A stretch of 20,418 bases of DNA from an uncultured Asticcacaulis sp. (GCA_946482045.1 CAMLPZ010000041.1:1-20418), one strand, 5' to 3'; counted from the stretch's first letter, positions 7,380 through 14,996 are shown. Numbers and translations are program-made. The notes: generated by a model not told the origin, from the sequence alone.

Positions 7380-8789
7380 ATGTGGATGCGTAAAGACAAA
7401 GCTGCCCATGTACGCCCCGGCGCTTCGCTCGGAGTGGCGGGCGCTATCGCCGGCCTGGTGATGTCGTTCGCAGTCACCGCCCCCTTCCCCGCCCTCGCTG
7501 GCGTCAGCAATGCCTATGACGGCAACAATGCTGCCCGCGTGAGCGGCTATATCAAGCCCTGCTTCGGCATGCTGCTCGACGCACAGCTGCGCACTTGCGG
7601 CGGCAAGCGTCACTACCGCGAAAGCGGCTATCGTTATGGCTATCATGGCGGCCGTTACGACGCGACGATCAATTGCGACACCGCCCCGCGCGGCTATGTC
7701 GAAAATGTCGTCGAACGCATCCGTTCCGGCGGCGTCCTGTACCTGAAGGCCAAAAACCGTTCGTGCATTGCCAGCCTGGACCTCAAGAAGTCGATCACCA
7801 TCGTCGGCACCGGCTATAGCCCGCGTGACATTCCGGTGCTGGTGGCGCCGGATGGCCAGTCCTGCATCCGCATCGCGCCGACGGCCGAAAAGGTCATCAT
7901 CAAGAACGCCTATATCTCCAGCCCGCGTGGCGACCAGACGGCCTGTATCGAGGCCTCCGGTTCGGAGCTAACCCTGCAGAACAGCCAGATCCGCTATCAG
8001 GGCGATGCGGCGGCGGTGCACCTGTCGGGCGGACGCCTGAACATCACAGAATCCTCGCACATCATCGCCAAGACGCGGTCGGTGGCGGTTGCCATCAACG
8101 ATGGCGAGTTCTTCGCCGAAAATTCGGAAATCGCGACCACGGCCGGCGGCATCTACGGCGTGCTGAGTGGTGACTCGCAGGTTCAAGGCCTGAGCGTCCA
8201 GCAACTCGCCGACTGGCGCGGCTTCCAGCGCGGCGAAGGCGCCATCGGCATCGAGCTGAAACTGGACAGCGCCAATTCGATCCTCAGCATGATGGACACC
8301 AAAGTGCGTTACTTCGCCCGCGGCATCCTGCTCGATGGTGCAGGTGAGGCCCTCCTGGCCCACTCGCTGGTCGAACATACCGATCACGGCATCGTTGCGT
8401 CGCTGAACCGCCTGCGCGTCATTGAAAACACGGTCATCGCCAGCGAGATCGGCATCGATGTTGTCGAAGGTACCGCTTTTGTCGGCAATAACCGCGTTGC
8501 CCGTGTCCGTACAGCCGGCATCCTGGCGTCGAGCAACGGCGAGATCCGCGCGGTCGACAACCGCATCGAAGCCGATCAGGATGGCTGTAAGACCCTGAAG
8601 TGGGGCAATATCCCGCCTTCAGAGCGCGTCTGCACCCCGTGGTATGAGGGGTCGGAGTTCGACGTGCCGGGCGATGCCCGCGACCAATACATGTTCGACC
8701 AGTACTGGCCGCGCGAGAATACGATTGCTTCCGCGCCGGTTTCGACGACACCGACGCCGGCGCGTGTCGCCGACCCGGTTCGGAACTGA
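7380..8789 (+). CDS. Exported right-handed parallel beta-helix protein
   Basis: 469 residues from ATG 7380, chosen because GAGGAAGAG lies just upstream; an in-frame ATG at 7329 is an alternative. A basic N-terminus (MWMRKDKAAHVR) precedes a hydrophobic segment ending PALAGV, either a signal peptide or a membrane anchor. Next comes a Cys-containing region (KPCFGMLLDAQLRTCGGK, INCDTAP). From roughly residue 130 to 410, short repeating strands with N/S/T turns (LTLQNSQIRYQG, LNITESSHIIAK, FFAENSEIATT, LRVIENTVIASEIGIDVV, IRAVDNRIEAD) match PbH1 coils of a right-handed beta-helix. No pectate-lyase active site is obvious, so a structural or binding role is as likely as a polysaccharide-cleaving one. 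It is the second gene of a pair with the Sel1 lipoprotein and ends just before a strong terminator. Confidence 0.8.
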   Translation: MWMRKDKAAHVRPGASLGVAGAIAGLVMSFAVTAPFPALAGVSNAYDGNNAARVSGYIKPCFGMLLDAQLRTCGGKRHYRESGYRYGYHGGRYDATINCDTAPRGYVENVVERIRSGGVLYLKAKNRSCIASLDLKKSITIVGTGYSPRDIPVLVAPDGQSCIRIAPTAEKVIIKNAYISSPRGDQTACIEASGSELTLQNSQIRYQGDAAAVHLSGGRLNITESSHIIAKTRSVAVAINDGEFFAENSEIATTAGGIYGVLSGDSQVQGLSVQQLADWRGFQRGEGAIGIELKLDSANSILSMMDTKVRYFARGILLDGAGEALLAHSLVEHTDHGIVASLNRLRVIENTVIASEIGIDVVEGTAFVGNNRVARVRTAGILASSNGEIRAVDNRIEADQDGCKTLKWGNIPPSERVCTPWYEGSEFDVPGDARDQYMFDQYWPRENTIASAPVSTTPTPARVADPVRN

Positions 8790-8805
8790 ACTCGAACGTC
8801 TTCAT

Positions 8806-8839
8806 AAAAAACGCCCGGCCTCAAGGCCGGGCGTTTTTG
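8806..8839 (+). terminator. Intrinsic terminator of the Sel1 / beta-helix gene pair
   Basis: AAAAACGCCCGGCC pairs perfectly with GGCCGGGCGTTTTT around a TCAA loop, followed by further T-rich sequence. It lies 17 bases after the stop at 8789. The flanking A-run would also let it act on the opposite strand. Confidence 0.92.
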
Positions 8840-8866
8840 TTTGTGCGTGTGTTACGCGTGACCCAT

Positions 8867-8893
8867 AAAAAAGCCCCGCCGGAGCGAGGCTTT
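8867..8893 (-). terminator. Intrinsic terminator of the minus-strand lipoprotein gene
   Basis: On the minus strand AAAGCC (from 8893) and GGCTTT enclose an inner CGC-TCCG-GCG stem, and the hairpin runs into a six-base T tract (8872-8867 on the plus strand is all A). It sits about 22 bases beyond the stop of the gene at 8916. Confidence 0.8.
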
Positions 8894-8915
8894 CAATTCT
8901 ATTCTTCCGCCAGGC

Positions 8916-9314
8916 TTAGTTATAGCCGGTGTACGAATTGCGATAGTTACGATCGCCGCGGCGGTCCGTATCGCGCGGGATCGGGTCATTGCTGGTGCAG
9001 CTTTCTGGCTTGCGTTCACCCAGGGTCACGCCCATGCCGGCCGAGGTCTTGTCGTCGGCGTTCTGGGCCGTGACGGTGACCTTGCGGCCCTCGGTGTTCA
9101 GGTGGGTTTCCGTACCCGTGCCGCTGTCATAGGTCATGATCTGCGGGGCCTTGGGGTTTTCACCCTCGAATGCAGCGACGCAGGCCGCAGCGCGTTCCGA
9201 AGCGGAGCGGGTTTCGCGGTATTCAACCCGACGCGTTTGATAGGTAGCGCAGCCGGCAAGGCTCACAATCATACCCAGGCTCACCCCAGCTACGATAAGT
9301 TTCGACGCTTTCAT
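8916..9314 (-). CDS. Small lipoprotein of unknown function
   Basis: 132 residues from the ATG at 9314, with GGGGGA upstream; the longer frame to 9371 would bury the signal peptide and is unlikely. Residues 1-21 (MKASKLIVAGVSLGMIVSLAG) lead to a lipobox LAGC with Cys22, so the mature protein should be lipid-anchored. The remaining about 110 residues are polar, with a short helix (SASERAAACVAAFEG), a predicted strand-rich middle (TETHLNTEGRKVTVTAQN) and an Arg/Asn/Tyr-rich disordered tail. Two further cysteines (AACVAAF, ESCTSND) could form a disulphide. I recognise no family. It stands alone between two terminators upstream of yebC. Confidence 0.75.
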   Translation of the reverse strand: MKASKLIVAGVSLGMIVSLAGCATYQTRRVEYRETRSASERAAACVAAFEGENPKAPQIMTYDSGTGTETHLNTEGRKVTVTAQNADDKTSAGMGVTLGERKPESCTSNDPIPRDTDRRGDRNYRNSYTGYN

Positions 9315-9465
9315 GCAATCCCCCGCACAGCTGGTTCGTGAAAACTTAGTTAATGCGGGACAATGGCACATTTTCTACAGCAATCAAAGCCTTGAAAGGG
9401 CCAAAGGGTTAAAATCAAGCGGCTTGCGTGCCCTTATGGTCACGTTTCGTCCGCCTGCCCTGCCC

Positions 9466-10224
9466 TTACAGGTCCAGTGCTTCGTAATCTTCGTCGCTGA
9501 TTTCGAAGTTGCCGAAGACATTTTGCACGTCGTCGTCATCATTAAGGGCGTCGATCAGCTTCATCAGGGTGCGCGCCTGGTCGCCGGACACCGGATTGGT
9601 CGACTGTGGCTTCCAGACAAAGCCGGTCGACTTGGGGTCGCCCAGCAGCTTGGTCAGGTTTTCGGCGACCTCGTTGAGATCTTCGAACGCCGTATAGATG
9701 GTGTGGCCGCCGTCTTCTTCGTCAGTGTCGGTCTCGACATCGGCCGCGCCGGCCTCGATGGCGGCTTCGAAGACCTTGTCAGCATCGCCAGCCTTGAGCG
9801 GATACTTGATCTCGCCCAGCCGGTCGAACATGAAGCTGACCGAGCCGGTGTCCGACAACTGGCCGCCATACTTGGTGAACAGGCTGCGGACATTGCCGGC
9901 CGAGCGGTTGCGGTTGTCGGTCAGGACTTCAACGATCAGGCCGACGCCGCCGGGCGCGCGACCTTCGTAGCGAATATCTTCCATGTTGTCGGCTTCGCCG
10001 GACGCGCCCTTCTTGATGGCGCGTTCGATATTGTCCTTCGGCATGGATTCGGCCTTGGCCATGGCCACGGCCAGGCGCAGGCGCGAATTCATGGCCGGAT
10101 CGGGCAGGCCCATCTTGGCGGCGACGGTGATGTCGCGCGACAGCTTGGAAAACAGCTTGGAACGGACCGCGTCGGCGCGGCCCTTCTTGTGCATGATGTT
10201 CTTGAATTTACTATGGCCGGCCAT
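9466..10224 (-). CDS. yebC: YebC/TACO1-family protein
   Basis: 252 residues from the ATG at 10224 (GAGGAACTT upstream); the frame extends further but the family always begins [15 protein letters not shown], as seen here. Diagnostic segments follow: [16 protein letters not shown], a stretch equal to [19 protein letters not shown]-like [33 protein letters not shown] and a final acidic [14 protein letters not shown]. The family includes DNA-binding transcriptional regulators and proteins that help ribosomes through proline-rich stretches. The gene is in the same direction as the ymdB-like gene, with a 171-base gap holding no obvious terminator, so an independent promoter is possible. Confidence 0.95.
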   Translation of the reverse strand: MAGHSKFKNIMHKKGRADAVRSKLFSKLSRDITVAAKMGLPDPAMNSRLRLAVAMAKAESMPKDNIERAIKKGASGEADNMEDIRYEGRAPGGVGLIVEVLTDNRNRSAGNVRSLFTKYGGQLSDTGSVSFMFDRLGEIKYPLKAGDADKVFEAAIEAGAADVETDTDEEDGGHTIYTAFEDLNEVAENLTKLLGDPKSTGFVWKPQSTNPVSGDQARTLMKLIDALNDDDDVQNVFGNFEISDEDYEALDL

Positions 10225-10395
10225 AAGTTCCTCACAAGATGCCTCGGCGGCGCCGAGCCCCTTGTGTCCCTCGGTATCGAGAAAAATTCTGTCAGGGCGG
10301 CCCGTCGAGACTTTTTCGCTTTTTGGTGAATACGATGCGTGCCGCATCGCGACTGGATCGCGGTTTCTAGCTTGTCATCCAGAGTTTGTCACGAC

Positions 10396-11235
10396 TCAAA
10401 CCGCAGTCAGCGCCGGCACCTGAGGGATGACTTCCTTTAACCTCCCGCCGACCCGGATGGGCTCGATGCGAAGCGCCAGGCCGGTCTTGTCGTCGCTTTC
10501 GACATAGACTCCGCAAATCGTCGCCGGACCCGAGGCAGGCCTGTAACGCTCACGCGAAATGCGCGTCGTAAAGCGGCGCAGCGGCTCTTCCTTGTCCATG
10601 CCGATGACGCTGTCATAGTCGGCGCAGGCGCCGGCGTCGGTCTGGTAGGCCGTACCGTTCGGCAGGACCTGCGCGTCGGCGGTCGGCACATGGGTGTGCG
10701 TCCCGATAACGAGCGTCGCGCGGCCATCACAGAAGTGGCCCATGGCCATTTTTTCCGAGGTCGCCTCACAGTGCATGTCGACGACCACCGCATCCGCGGC
10801 CAGGCCCAACGGGCAGGCTTCCAGTTCGCGGTCGACCGCCGCGAACGGATCGTCCATCGACGCCATATGGACAAGGCCCAGGACGTTCATGACCAGGATG
10901 CGCTTGCCTGACCGAGTCTCGAACAGGTTCGATCCCCGCCCCGGCGCATCGGCCAAAGGCGGATAGTTGACCGGCCGAATCAGACGCGGCTCACGCACGA
11001 TATAGGTCAGCGCTTCCTTCTGGTCCCACGAATGGTTGCCGAGCGTCAGGCAATCGGCGCCGGCGTCGAACAGCTCACGCGCCGAGTTTTCGGAAATGCC
11101 GAAACCGCCCGACGCATTTTCTGCGTTGACGATGACGAACTCCAGATCGAGTTGGCGGCGCAGTCCAGGAAGATACTCAGTCAGGGCTTCGCGTCCCGCA
11201 CGGCCCACTACGTCACCAAAAAAAGCAATTCGCAT
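10396..11235 (-). CDS. ymdB: YmdB-type metallophosphoesterase
   Basis: 279 residues, close to the usual 260-280. Dimetal ligands are visible in order: Asp8 (FFGDVVG), Glu39 and Asn40 (VNAENASGG), Asn67-His68 (LGNHSWDQ), a His in VVVDMHCEATSEK, and the paired histidines of IGTHTHVPTAD. The GDVVGRAGR and GTAYQTDAGACADYDSVIGM stretches are family-specific. Members such as Bacillus YmdB are cytoplasmic 2',3'-cyclic-nucleotide phosphodiesterases that affect mRNA levels and biofilm or developmental choices. It starts 26 bases after the folate cyclo-ligase stop, so the two are probably co-transcribed. An AGGA ribosome binding site is present but somewhat distant. Confidence 0.9.
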   Translation of the reverse strand: MRIAFFGDVVGRAGREALTEYLPGLRRQLDLEFVIVNAENASGGFGISENSARELFDAGADCLTLGNHSWDQKEALTYIVREPRLIRPVNYPPLADAPGRGSNLFETRSGKRILVMNVLGLVHMASMDDPFAAVDRELEACPLGLAADAVVVDMHCEATSEKMAMGHFCDGRATLVIGTHTHVPTADAQVLPNGTAYQTDAGACADYDSVIGMDKEEPLRRFTTRISRERYRPASGPATICGVYVESDDKTGLALRIEPIRVGGRLKEVIPQVPALTAV

Positions 11236-11261
11236 AAATATTCAAATCCTGGGCTGGCGCC

Positions 11262-11855
11262 CTACGCAGATGGTTCTGCCCCAACCAGACCCAGTTCGGT
11301 AAACATAACATCGATCGGCTGATCATGCACTTCAAACGGTATTTCGGCAAGTTCCTGCCCTGAAAAAGCGATTCCAACAGCGCTGATGGCCTTGCGTGCA
11401 CGCAGCGCTTCCAGCGCGCGGTCGTAGTAACCGCCGCCATAGCCGAGCCGCCGCCCCCAACGGTCAAAGGCCAACATGGGCAGCAGCACAATGTCCGGAT
11501 CGATCTCCTCGGTGCTGTCGACGGGCTGGCGAATATCGAACGGGCCCAGGATCAGGCTGTCGCCGATGGCGAAGCGGCGAAAGACCATGCGGAACCCTTC
11601 CTCGCTCGGCACGAGGGCCGGCAGACACAAGGCGTGGCCGCGCGACTGGAAGGCCTGCATCAGCGGAAAGGGATTGATCTCTGACTGGATCGGGTAATAG
11701 CCGGCGACGACGGCGCGCACATCGGGCCATTCGCCGGCATCGAAGGCTGCGGAGACGGTTTCGGCCAACATGTCGCCGGCCAGAGGCTGGGCGGAGGCCA
11801 TTGCGGCGCGGCGCCGCTTCATCTCGTTACGCAAGAGGGGTTTAGGATCGTGCAT
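11262..11855 (-). CDS. ygfA: 5-formyltetrahydrofolate cyclo-ligase
   Basis: 197 residues, normal for the family. It begins with the basic helix KPLLRNEMKRRRAAM; a central YYPIQSEINPFPLM carries the conserved E-x-x-x-x-P substrate region; the ATP/substrate motif LLPMLAFDRWGRRLGYGGGYYDR follows at about 123-146, then VGIAFSGQE and a final HDQPIDVMFTE. The enzyme converts 5-formyl-THF to 5,10-methenyl-THF with ATP. In many proteobacteria the gene lies directly downstream of zapA and the 6S RNA gene ssrS; here the zapA pair is 3.3 kb away with three other genes between. First gene of a minus-strand unit with the ymdB-like gene. Confidence 0.93.
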   Translation of the reverse strand: MHDPKPLLRNEMKRRRAAMASAQPLAGDMLAETVSAAFDAGEWPDVRAVVAGYYPIQSEINPFPLMQAFQSRGHALCLPALVPSEEGFRMVFRRFAIGDSLILGPFDIRQPVDSTEEIDPDIVLLPMLAFDRWGRRLGYGGGYYDRALEALRARKAISAVGIAFSGQELAEIPFEVHDQPIDVMFTELGLVGAEPSA

Positions 11856-11944
11856 CGCTGCTTTTTACTTGGCAAAGCAATTTGCGCAAGTCATCTGACG
11901 CGCGAAGAGTGAAAGGTAACAGACCCCGCTCTTGAAGCCGATGC

Positions 11945-11972
11945 TTGAAAAGAAAGGGTGGCGGCGCCACAA
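11945..11972 (-). terminator. Minus-strand intrinsic terminator upstream of ygfA
   Basis: On the minus strand GTGGC-GCC-GCCAC (plus coordinates 11970-11958) is followed by CCTTTCTTTTC, a pyrimidine-rich tail. It would stop a minus-strand transcript entering from 11970-12200, before ygfA. As no gene lies there, it points to a non-coding transcript or to read-through control. Confidence 0.45.
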
Positions 11973-12005
11973 AAGAACCGTTGCGATGCGTTTAAATCCA
12001 CTCAG

Positions 12006-12066
12006 ACCTGACTAGTCAGGTGGGAACCATGTGATAGAGACCACGGTCTCAGTCAGGGACAGTCCC
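12006..12066. ncRNA. Cluster of three perfect palindromes, candidate structured RNA (strand unsure)
   Basis: Within 61 bases lie ACCTGACTAGTCAGGT (12006-12021), GAGACCACGGTCTC (12037-12050) and GGGACAGTCCC (12056-12066), all perfect inverted repeats. Weaker local pairings continue to about 12165 (for example CGCCG/CGGCG and GCTG/CAGC on the minus strand). A minus-strand terminator at 11958 fits a non-coding transcript of about 200 bases. By position (between zapA and ygfA) 6S RNA would be expected, but I cannot find the long rod-like fold of 6S, so I do not make that call. Binding sites for dimeric regulators are an alternative. Confidence 0.3.
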
Positions 12067-12199
12067 CGTTCTAAGAGATTAAGGTCAGAAGGATTAGGTG
12101 ATCGCTGACGTGAACCGCAGCAAGACCCGCCGGGATTGAACATAGGACGGCGCCTAACTGAACTCAAGAGGGAATGGGACAATATCGTTGACGCATGCC

Positions 12200-12228
12200 T
12201 TGACTCCGGCCCTCCCCATCGTCATAGA
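12200..12228 (+). promoter_or_regulatory. Putative promoter of the riboswitch-exchanger transcript
   Basis: TTGACT (12200-12205), a 17-base spacer and CATAGA (12223-12228). The predicted start, near 12235, falls at the beginning of the riboswitch. The -35 is good and the -10 mediocre. Confidence 0.4.
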
Positions 12229-12233
12229 AACCC

Positions 12234-12360
12234 AACTGTCATTGGGGAGTAGCCGACGCCTCACGCACCAATCCGCGTGAATGCGCCGCCCGCGTCAACA
12301 CACTTGGACCCACAGGTCCATGGCGCAGGTATCAGCAGGCAAGACCTTTGGTCAGGTATG
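12234..12360 (+). promoter_or_regulatory. yybP-ykoY family manganese riboswitch (aptamer)
   Basis: The hallmark sequences occur in order: GGGGAGTAGCC (12244-12254), GCGTCAAC (12292-12299), a hairpin GGACC-CACA-GGTCC (12306-12319) and GGCAAGACCTTTGG (12338-12351). The GGGGAGUAGC and GCAAGACCUUUG strings are the conserved core of the yybP-ykoY class, which binds Mn2+ and usually switches on exporters (MntP, Alx/TerC, UPF0016, P-type ATPases). It directly precedes a CaCA exchanger in the same direction. Boundaries are approximate because I cannot fold P1 with certainty. Confidence 0.85.
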
Positions 12361-12370
12361 TGAAAGCCTT

Positions 12371-12418
12371 GCCGGGCGAGCCGCATATCTGTGCCATTTG
12401 GTTGTACGCTTGCCCGGC
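12371..12418 (+). promoter_or_regulatory. Expression platform hairpin of the manganese riboswitch
   Basis: GCCGGGCGAGC (12371-12381) pairs with GCTTGCCCGGC (12408-12418), 11 bp with one G-U, ending 6 bases before ATG 12425. There is no T tract, so control is probably translational. CTTGCC (12368-12373) can instead pair with GGCAAG (12338-12343) of the aptamer; the two helices share bases and exclude each other, as expected for a switch. Confidence 0.55.
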
Positions 12419-12424
12419 CCTGGA

Positions 12425-13420
12425 ATGATTATGCTTCTTACACTTTGCCTCTTCCTAGGCTCGGCCGTCGCCATCTACCTGGCGTGCGAGTATTTCGTGA
12501 ACGGCATTGAATGGTGCGGCCAGCACATGAAACTGGGCGCGACAGCGGTCGGCAGCGTACTGGCAGCCTTTGGGACCGCCCTGCCCGAATCAGCAGTCAC
12601 CTTTACCGCTGTCGTCTTCGGCCAGACGCCTGAGCAAAAGGACATCGGCGTCGGCGCCGCCATGGGCGGACCGCTGGTACTGGCGACCATCGCCTACGGC
12701 ATTGTCGGCCTGGTCTGGTGGCTCAATCGCAAACGTCTCAAGGCATCGGGCTATATCATCGACGCCGATGGCCGCGCGCTGGCTAAGGACCAGATCGCTT
12801 TTCTCGCCTTATTCGTCGTCAAGGTGTCGCTGGGCCTGATCGCCTTCGCCTGGAAGCCGTGGCTGGGCGTGCTGTTCCTGTCAGCCTATGCCTTCTACGT
12901 CTGGCGCGAAATCCGCTGCGAACATGGCCAGGCCGAAGAGGAAGAACTGGAACCGCTGAAGCTGCGGCCGTCGAAGCCCGGCTTCAAATGGGCCGCACTT
13001 CAGGTCGGCGTGGCGCTTCTGGTCATCGCCGGCGCCTCGCACATCTTCGTCAGTCAATTGGAAACGATTGGCAAGCTCGCCGGCCTGTCCCCGCACCTCG
13101 TGGCCCTGCTGCTCAGCCCGGTAGCCACCGAACTGCCCGAAACCATGAACGCGATCATCTGGGTCCGTCAAGGCAAAGCGAAACTGGCGCTCGCCAACAT
13201 CTCTGGCGCCATGATGATCCAGGCGACCATTCCGTCGTCGCTGGGCCTGTTCTTTACGCCGTGGCGCTTCGATACGACCCTGCTGGTATCCGGCCTCGTT
13301 ACCGGCCTGGCAATGGTCGTCATGCTGGTGCTGTTCCGCCGTGGCCGCATGGATGCGCGCGCCCTGACCGCCGTCGGCCTGCTCTACGGCCTGCTCGCCG
13401 GCTGGCTGGTTTTCAGTTGA
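12425..13420 (+). CDS. CaCA-family cation exchanger, probable Mn2+ exporter
   Basis: 331 residues. ATG 12425 (or 12431) is the start; the upstream in-frame ATG at 12281 lies inside the riboswitch. About ten hydrophobic segments form two halves. The alpha-1 repeat is KLGATAVGSVLAAFGTALPES (Glu55 in G-T-x-x-P-E) and the alpha-2 repeat is LLSPVATELPETMNAIIW (233-239 VATELPE), with the acidic residues that bind cations. An acidic cytoplasmic loop (HGQAEEEELEPLK) separates the halves. CaCA proteins exchange Na+ or H+ for divalent cations; annotation pipelines would call this a sodium/calcium antiporter. Its control by a Mn2+ riboswitch suggests manganese is the real substrate (inference). Convergent with the next gene, 0 bases apart. 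Confidence 0.88.
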   Translation: MIMLLTLCLFLGSAVAIYLACEYFVNGIEWCGQHMKLGATAVGSVLAAFGTALPESAVTFTAVVFGQTPEQKDIGVGAAMGGPLVLATIAYGIVGLVWWLNRKRLKASGYIIDADGRALAKDQIAFLALFVVKVSLGLIAFAWKPWLGVLFLSAYAFYVWREIRCEHGQAEEEELEPLKLRPSKPGFKWAALQVGVALLVIAGASHIFVSQLETIGKLAGLSPHLVALLLSPVATELPETMNAIIWVRQGKAKLALANISGAMMIQATIPSSLGLFFTPWRFDTTLLVSGLVTGLAMVVMLVLFRRGRMDARALTAVGLLYGLLAGWLVFS

Positions 13421-14575
13421 TCACCAGTCGTCGAGGGCGACGCCCTCGACATTGACCAGGCTGTCCTCGAAATCGATCAGGATATCGGCATATTCCGGCG
13501 GCGTCAGGCGCAGGTGCCGCATCTTTCCGCCCATGCGGTACGACCAGAACGAGCCGATGTGGCCCAGTACGCCCATGCATTCGCCGAGGCCGAAGAACAT
13601 CGACGGCCCGTCGAGCAGGAATTTGCGGAAGGGTGCCGGGTCTTGCCCCTCGATCAGAGCCTTATAGGCATTGTCATAGACGTCAAGCGTCCGGCGGGTA
13701 TTCAGAATGGCCGTGATGATCTGCTTCGACAGGCGCGTGGGCGCCGACTTCAGATAATCGCGGGTGCCTTCGTCGGCGGGCCCGAGCGCGCGATATTCCG
13801 CCAGCCCCTTCACAACGCGGCCGATCTCGGCCTGCAGCGCCGTCTGGCGCCATTTGAAATAGAGAAAGCCGCGCCACGAGAACATGCCTTCGGCGAACTC
13901 TTCTGTACTCATGCGGAAGGTCTGGCGCAGCGGTTCGAGGTCGGCATCGAGGTTGTTGGCCAGGATCTTGGAGGTGAGCTTGATCGCCGCAATCTCCATG
14001 CCTTCACCGCAGGCCGCCAGGACCAGTCGCCGGATTTCCTCGTTGGTGAAGGTCGCCATCTCTTCGAGATCGCGCGGCGAAATCTTCAGGTAGCAGGCGG
14101 CCGGACGGAAGTCGTAGCGCGCCAGATGCTCGCGGACCAGGAAGGGATCGAGCGAAGGTATATCGTCGAGGTGCCTCAGCAACTGGACGTCCAGGCTGGC
14201 ATTCGGATTATCGACGTTGAAGTAGGATCGCGCGAAAGAGTCGAAACCGATCTGGTTGACGAAGATCGACCGGCCGCCCAGGCGCAAATCATTAGCGTCG
14301 AACGGCAGGATGACCTTGGTCACGGTGCGGCGTGGCTTGGCAAACAGGTCGCGCTCGTTGGCGCGCAGTGTATGCTTGATCAGGATGGCGCGATTTAGCG
14401 TCGAATTGCGGAAAAAGGGCTGCGAGGCGTAGCCTTCGTCGCGCGCACTGGTCATGGAAATCTGCGCCAGGTTCAGCACGCGGCTGGTTGACGCCGTCTC
14501 ACCCAGATTGGCCAGGTTGCGAATTTCGCCATTGGCGGTGTTTGCAGGCTTGCTATAGGCGGCGCGGGCGTTCAT
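13421..14575 (-). CDS. Conserved-looking protein of unknown function
   Basis: 384 residues from ATG 14575; starts at 14593 or 14605 are equally possible because no strong ribosome binding site marks one. I do not recognise a family. No signal peptide or membrane segment is seen, so it should be cytoplasmic. After a flexible N-terminus (about 60 residues rich in N, S, A) comes TVTKVILPFDANDLRLGGRS, then a long helical part with FTNEEIRRLVLAACGEGMEI, EEFAEGMFSWRGFLYFKWR and a helix pair near ITAILNTRRTLDVYDNAYKAL. The end (HLRLTPPEYADILIDFEDSLVNVEG) is acidic. Codon use matches core genes, arguing for a native gene. Its stop abuts the exchanger stop, and its start lies back-to-back with the ferredoxin. 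Confidence 0.75.
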   Translation of the reverse strand: MNARAAYSKPANTANGEIRNLANLGETASTSRVLNLAQISMTSARDEGYASQPFFRNSTLNRAILIKHTLRANERDLFAKPRRTVTKVILPFDANDLRLGGRSIFVNQIGFDSFARSYFNVDNPNASLDVQLLRHLDDIPSLDPFLVREHLARYDFRPAACYLKISPRDLEEMATFTNEEIRRLVLAACGEGMEIAAIKLTSKILANNLDADLEPLRQTFRMSTEEFAEGMFSWRGFLYFKWRQTALQAEIGRVVKGLAEYRALGPADEGTRDYLKSAPTRLSKQIITAILNTRRTLDVYDNAYKALIEGQDPAPFRKFLLDGPSMFFGLGECMGVLGHIGSFWSYRMGGKMRHLRLTPPEYADILIDFEDSLVNVEGVALDDW

Positions 14576-14662
14576 CAGGCAACAGGACTCCATTTCTGCC
14601 CGCACCTTAGCCGATAAGGCTTAAAAGACCGTGTGTGGTGGCGTCGAACCGGGAAAAGACCT

Positions 14663-14959
14663 ATGGCCAAAGGCGATTCATGCAAGCAGGAACCCGGTGT
14701 CTTCGTCCCAGTGATCGATCGTGCCGCGTGCGAAGGCAAGGCCGACTGCGTGGTCATCTGTCCTTATGAGGTCTTTGAGCTGGGCGTCGTGCCACCGGAG
14801 GACCGTTCGGGACTTGGGATGCTCGCCACGGTCAAGGGCTTTATCCATGGCTGGAAACAGGCCTACGCCGTCAATGCCGACGCTTGCCGCGCCTGCGGAC
14901 TGTGCGTGCAATCCTGCCCGGAAAAGGCGATTAAACTGGCGCGACGGGCACAGGATTAG
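14663..14959 (+). CDS. Ferredoxin with two Fe-S motifs
   Basis: 98 residues from ATG 14663 (GGGAAAAG upstream). The C-terminal cluster motif is canonical: C75-x2-C78-x2-C81-x3-C85-P. The N-terminal motif is unusual: C23-x5-C29-x3-C33-P, only three cysteines (CEGKADC…CP), so this site may hold a [3Fe-4S] cluster or use another ligand such as Asp28, as in seven-iron ferredoxins. A loop of about 40 residues (GVVPPEDRSGLGMLATVKGFIHGWKQAY) separates the motifs. Such proteins carry electrons in the cytoplasm; the partner is not visible here. Divergent from the gene at 13421-14575, with under 90 bases between, so their promoters must overlap. Confidence 0.88.
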   Translation: MAKGDSCKQEPGVFVPVIDRAACEGKADCVVICPYEVFELGVVPPEDRSGLGMLATVKGFIHGWKQAYAVNADACRACGLCVQSCPEKAIKLARRAQD

Positions 14960-14969
14960 GAAAACTCTG

Positions 14970-14996
14970 AAACCATATGATTTCAAAATGGTTTTT
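14970..14996 (+). terminator. Intrinsic terminator after the ferredoxin gene
   Basis: AAACCAT (14970-14976) pairs with ATGGTTT (14988-14994), and the T run continues to 14996. It lies 11 bases after the ferredoxin stop. A weaker inverted repeat (GTGAG/CTCAC, 15049-15070) follows in the gap to zapA. Confidence 0.7.

Noticed and set aside
12281..12424. N-terminal extension of the cation exchanger from ATG 12281
   Set aside because: That ATG lies in the manganese riboswitch aptamer, and the extension is low in membrane-protein character. The start at 12425 gives a normal CaCA N-terminus.
13514..14398. 294-codon plus-strand frame
   Set aside because: Antisense shadow of the 13421-14575 gene; no start signal and an amino-acid composition typical of a mirrored frame.
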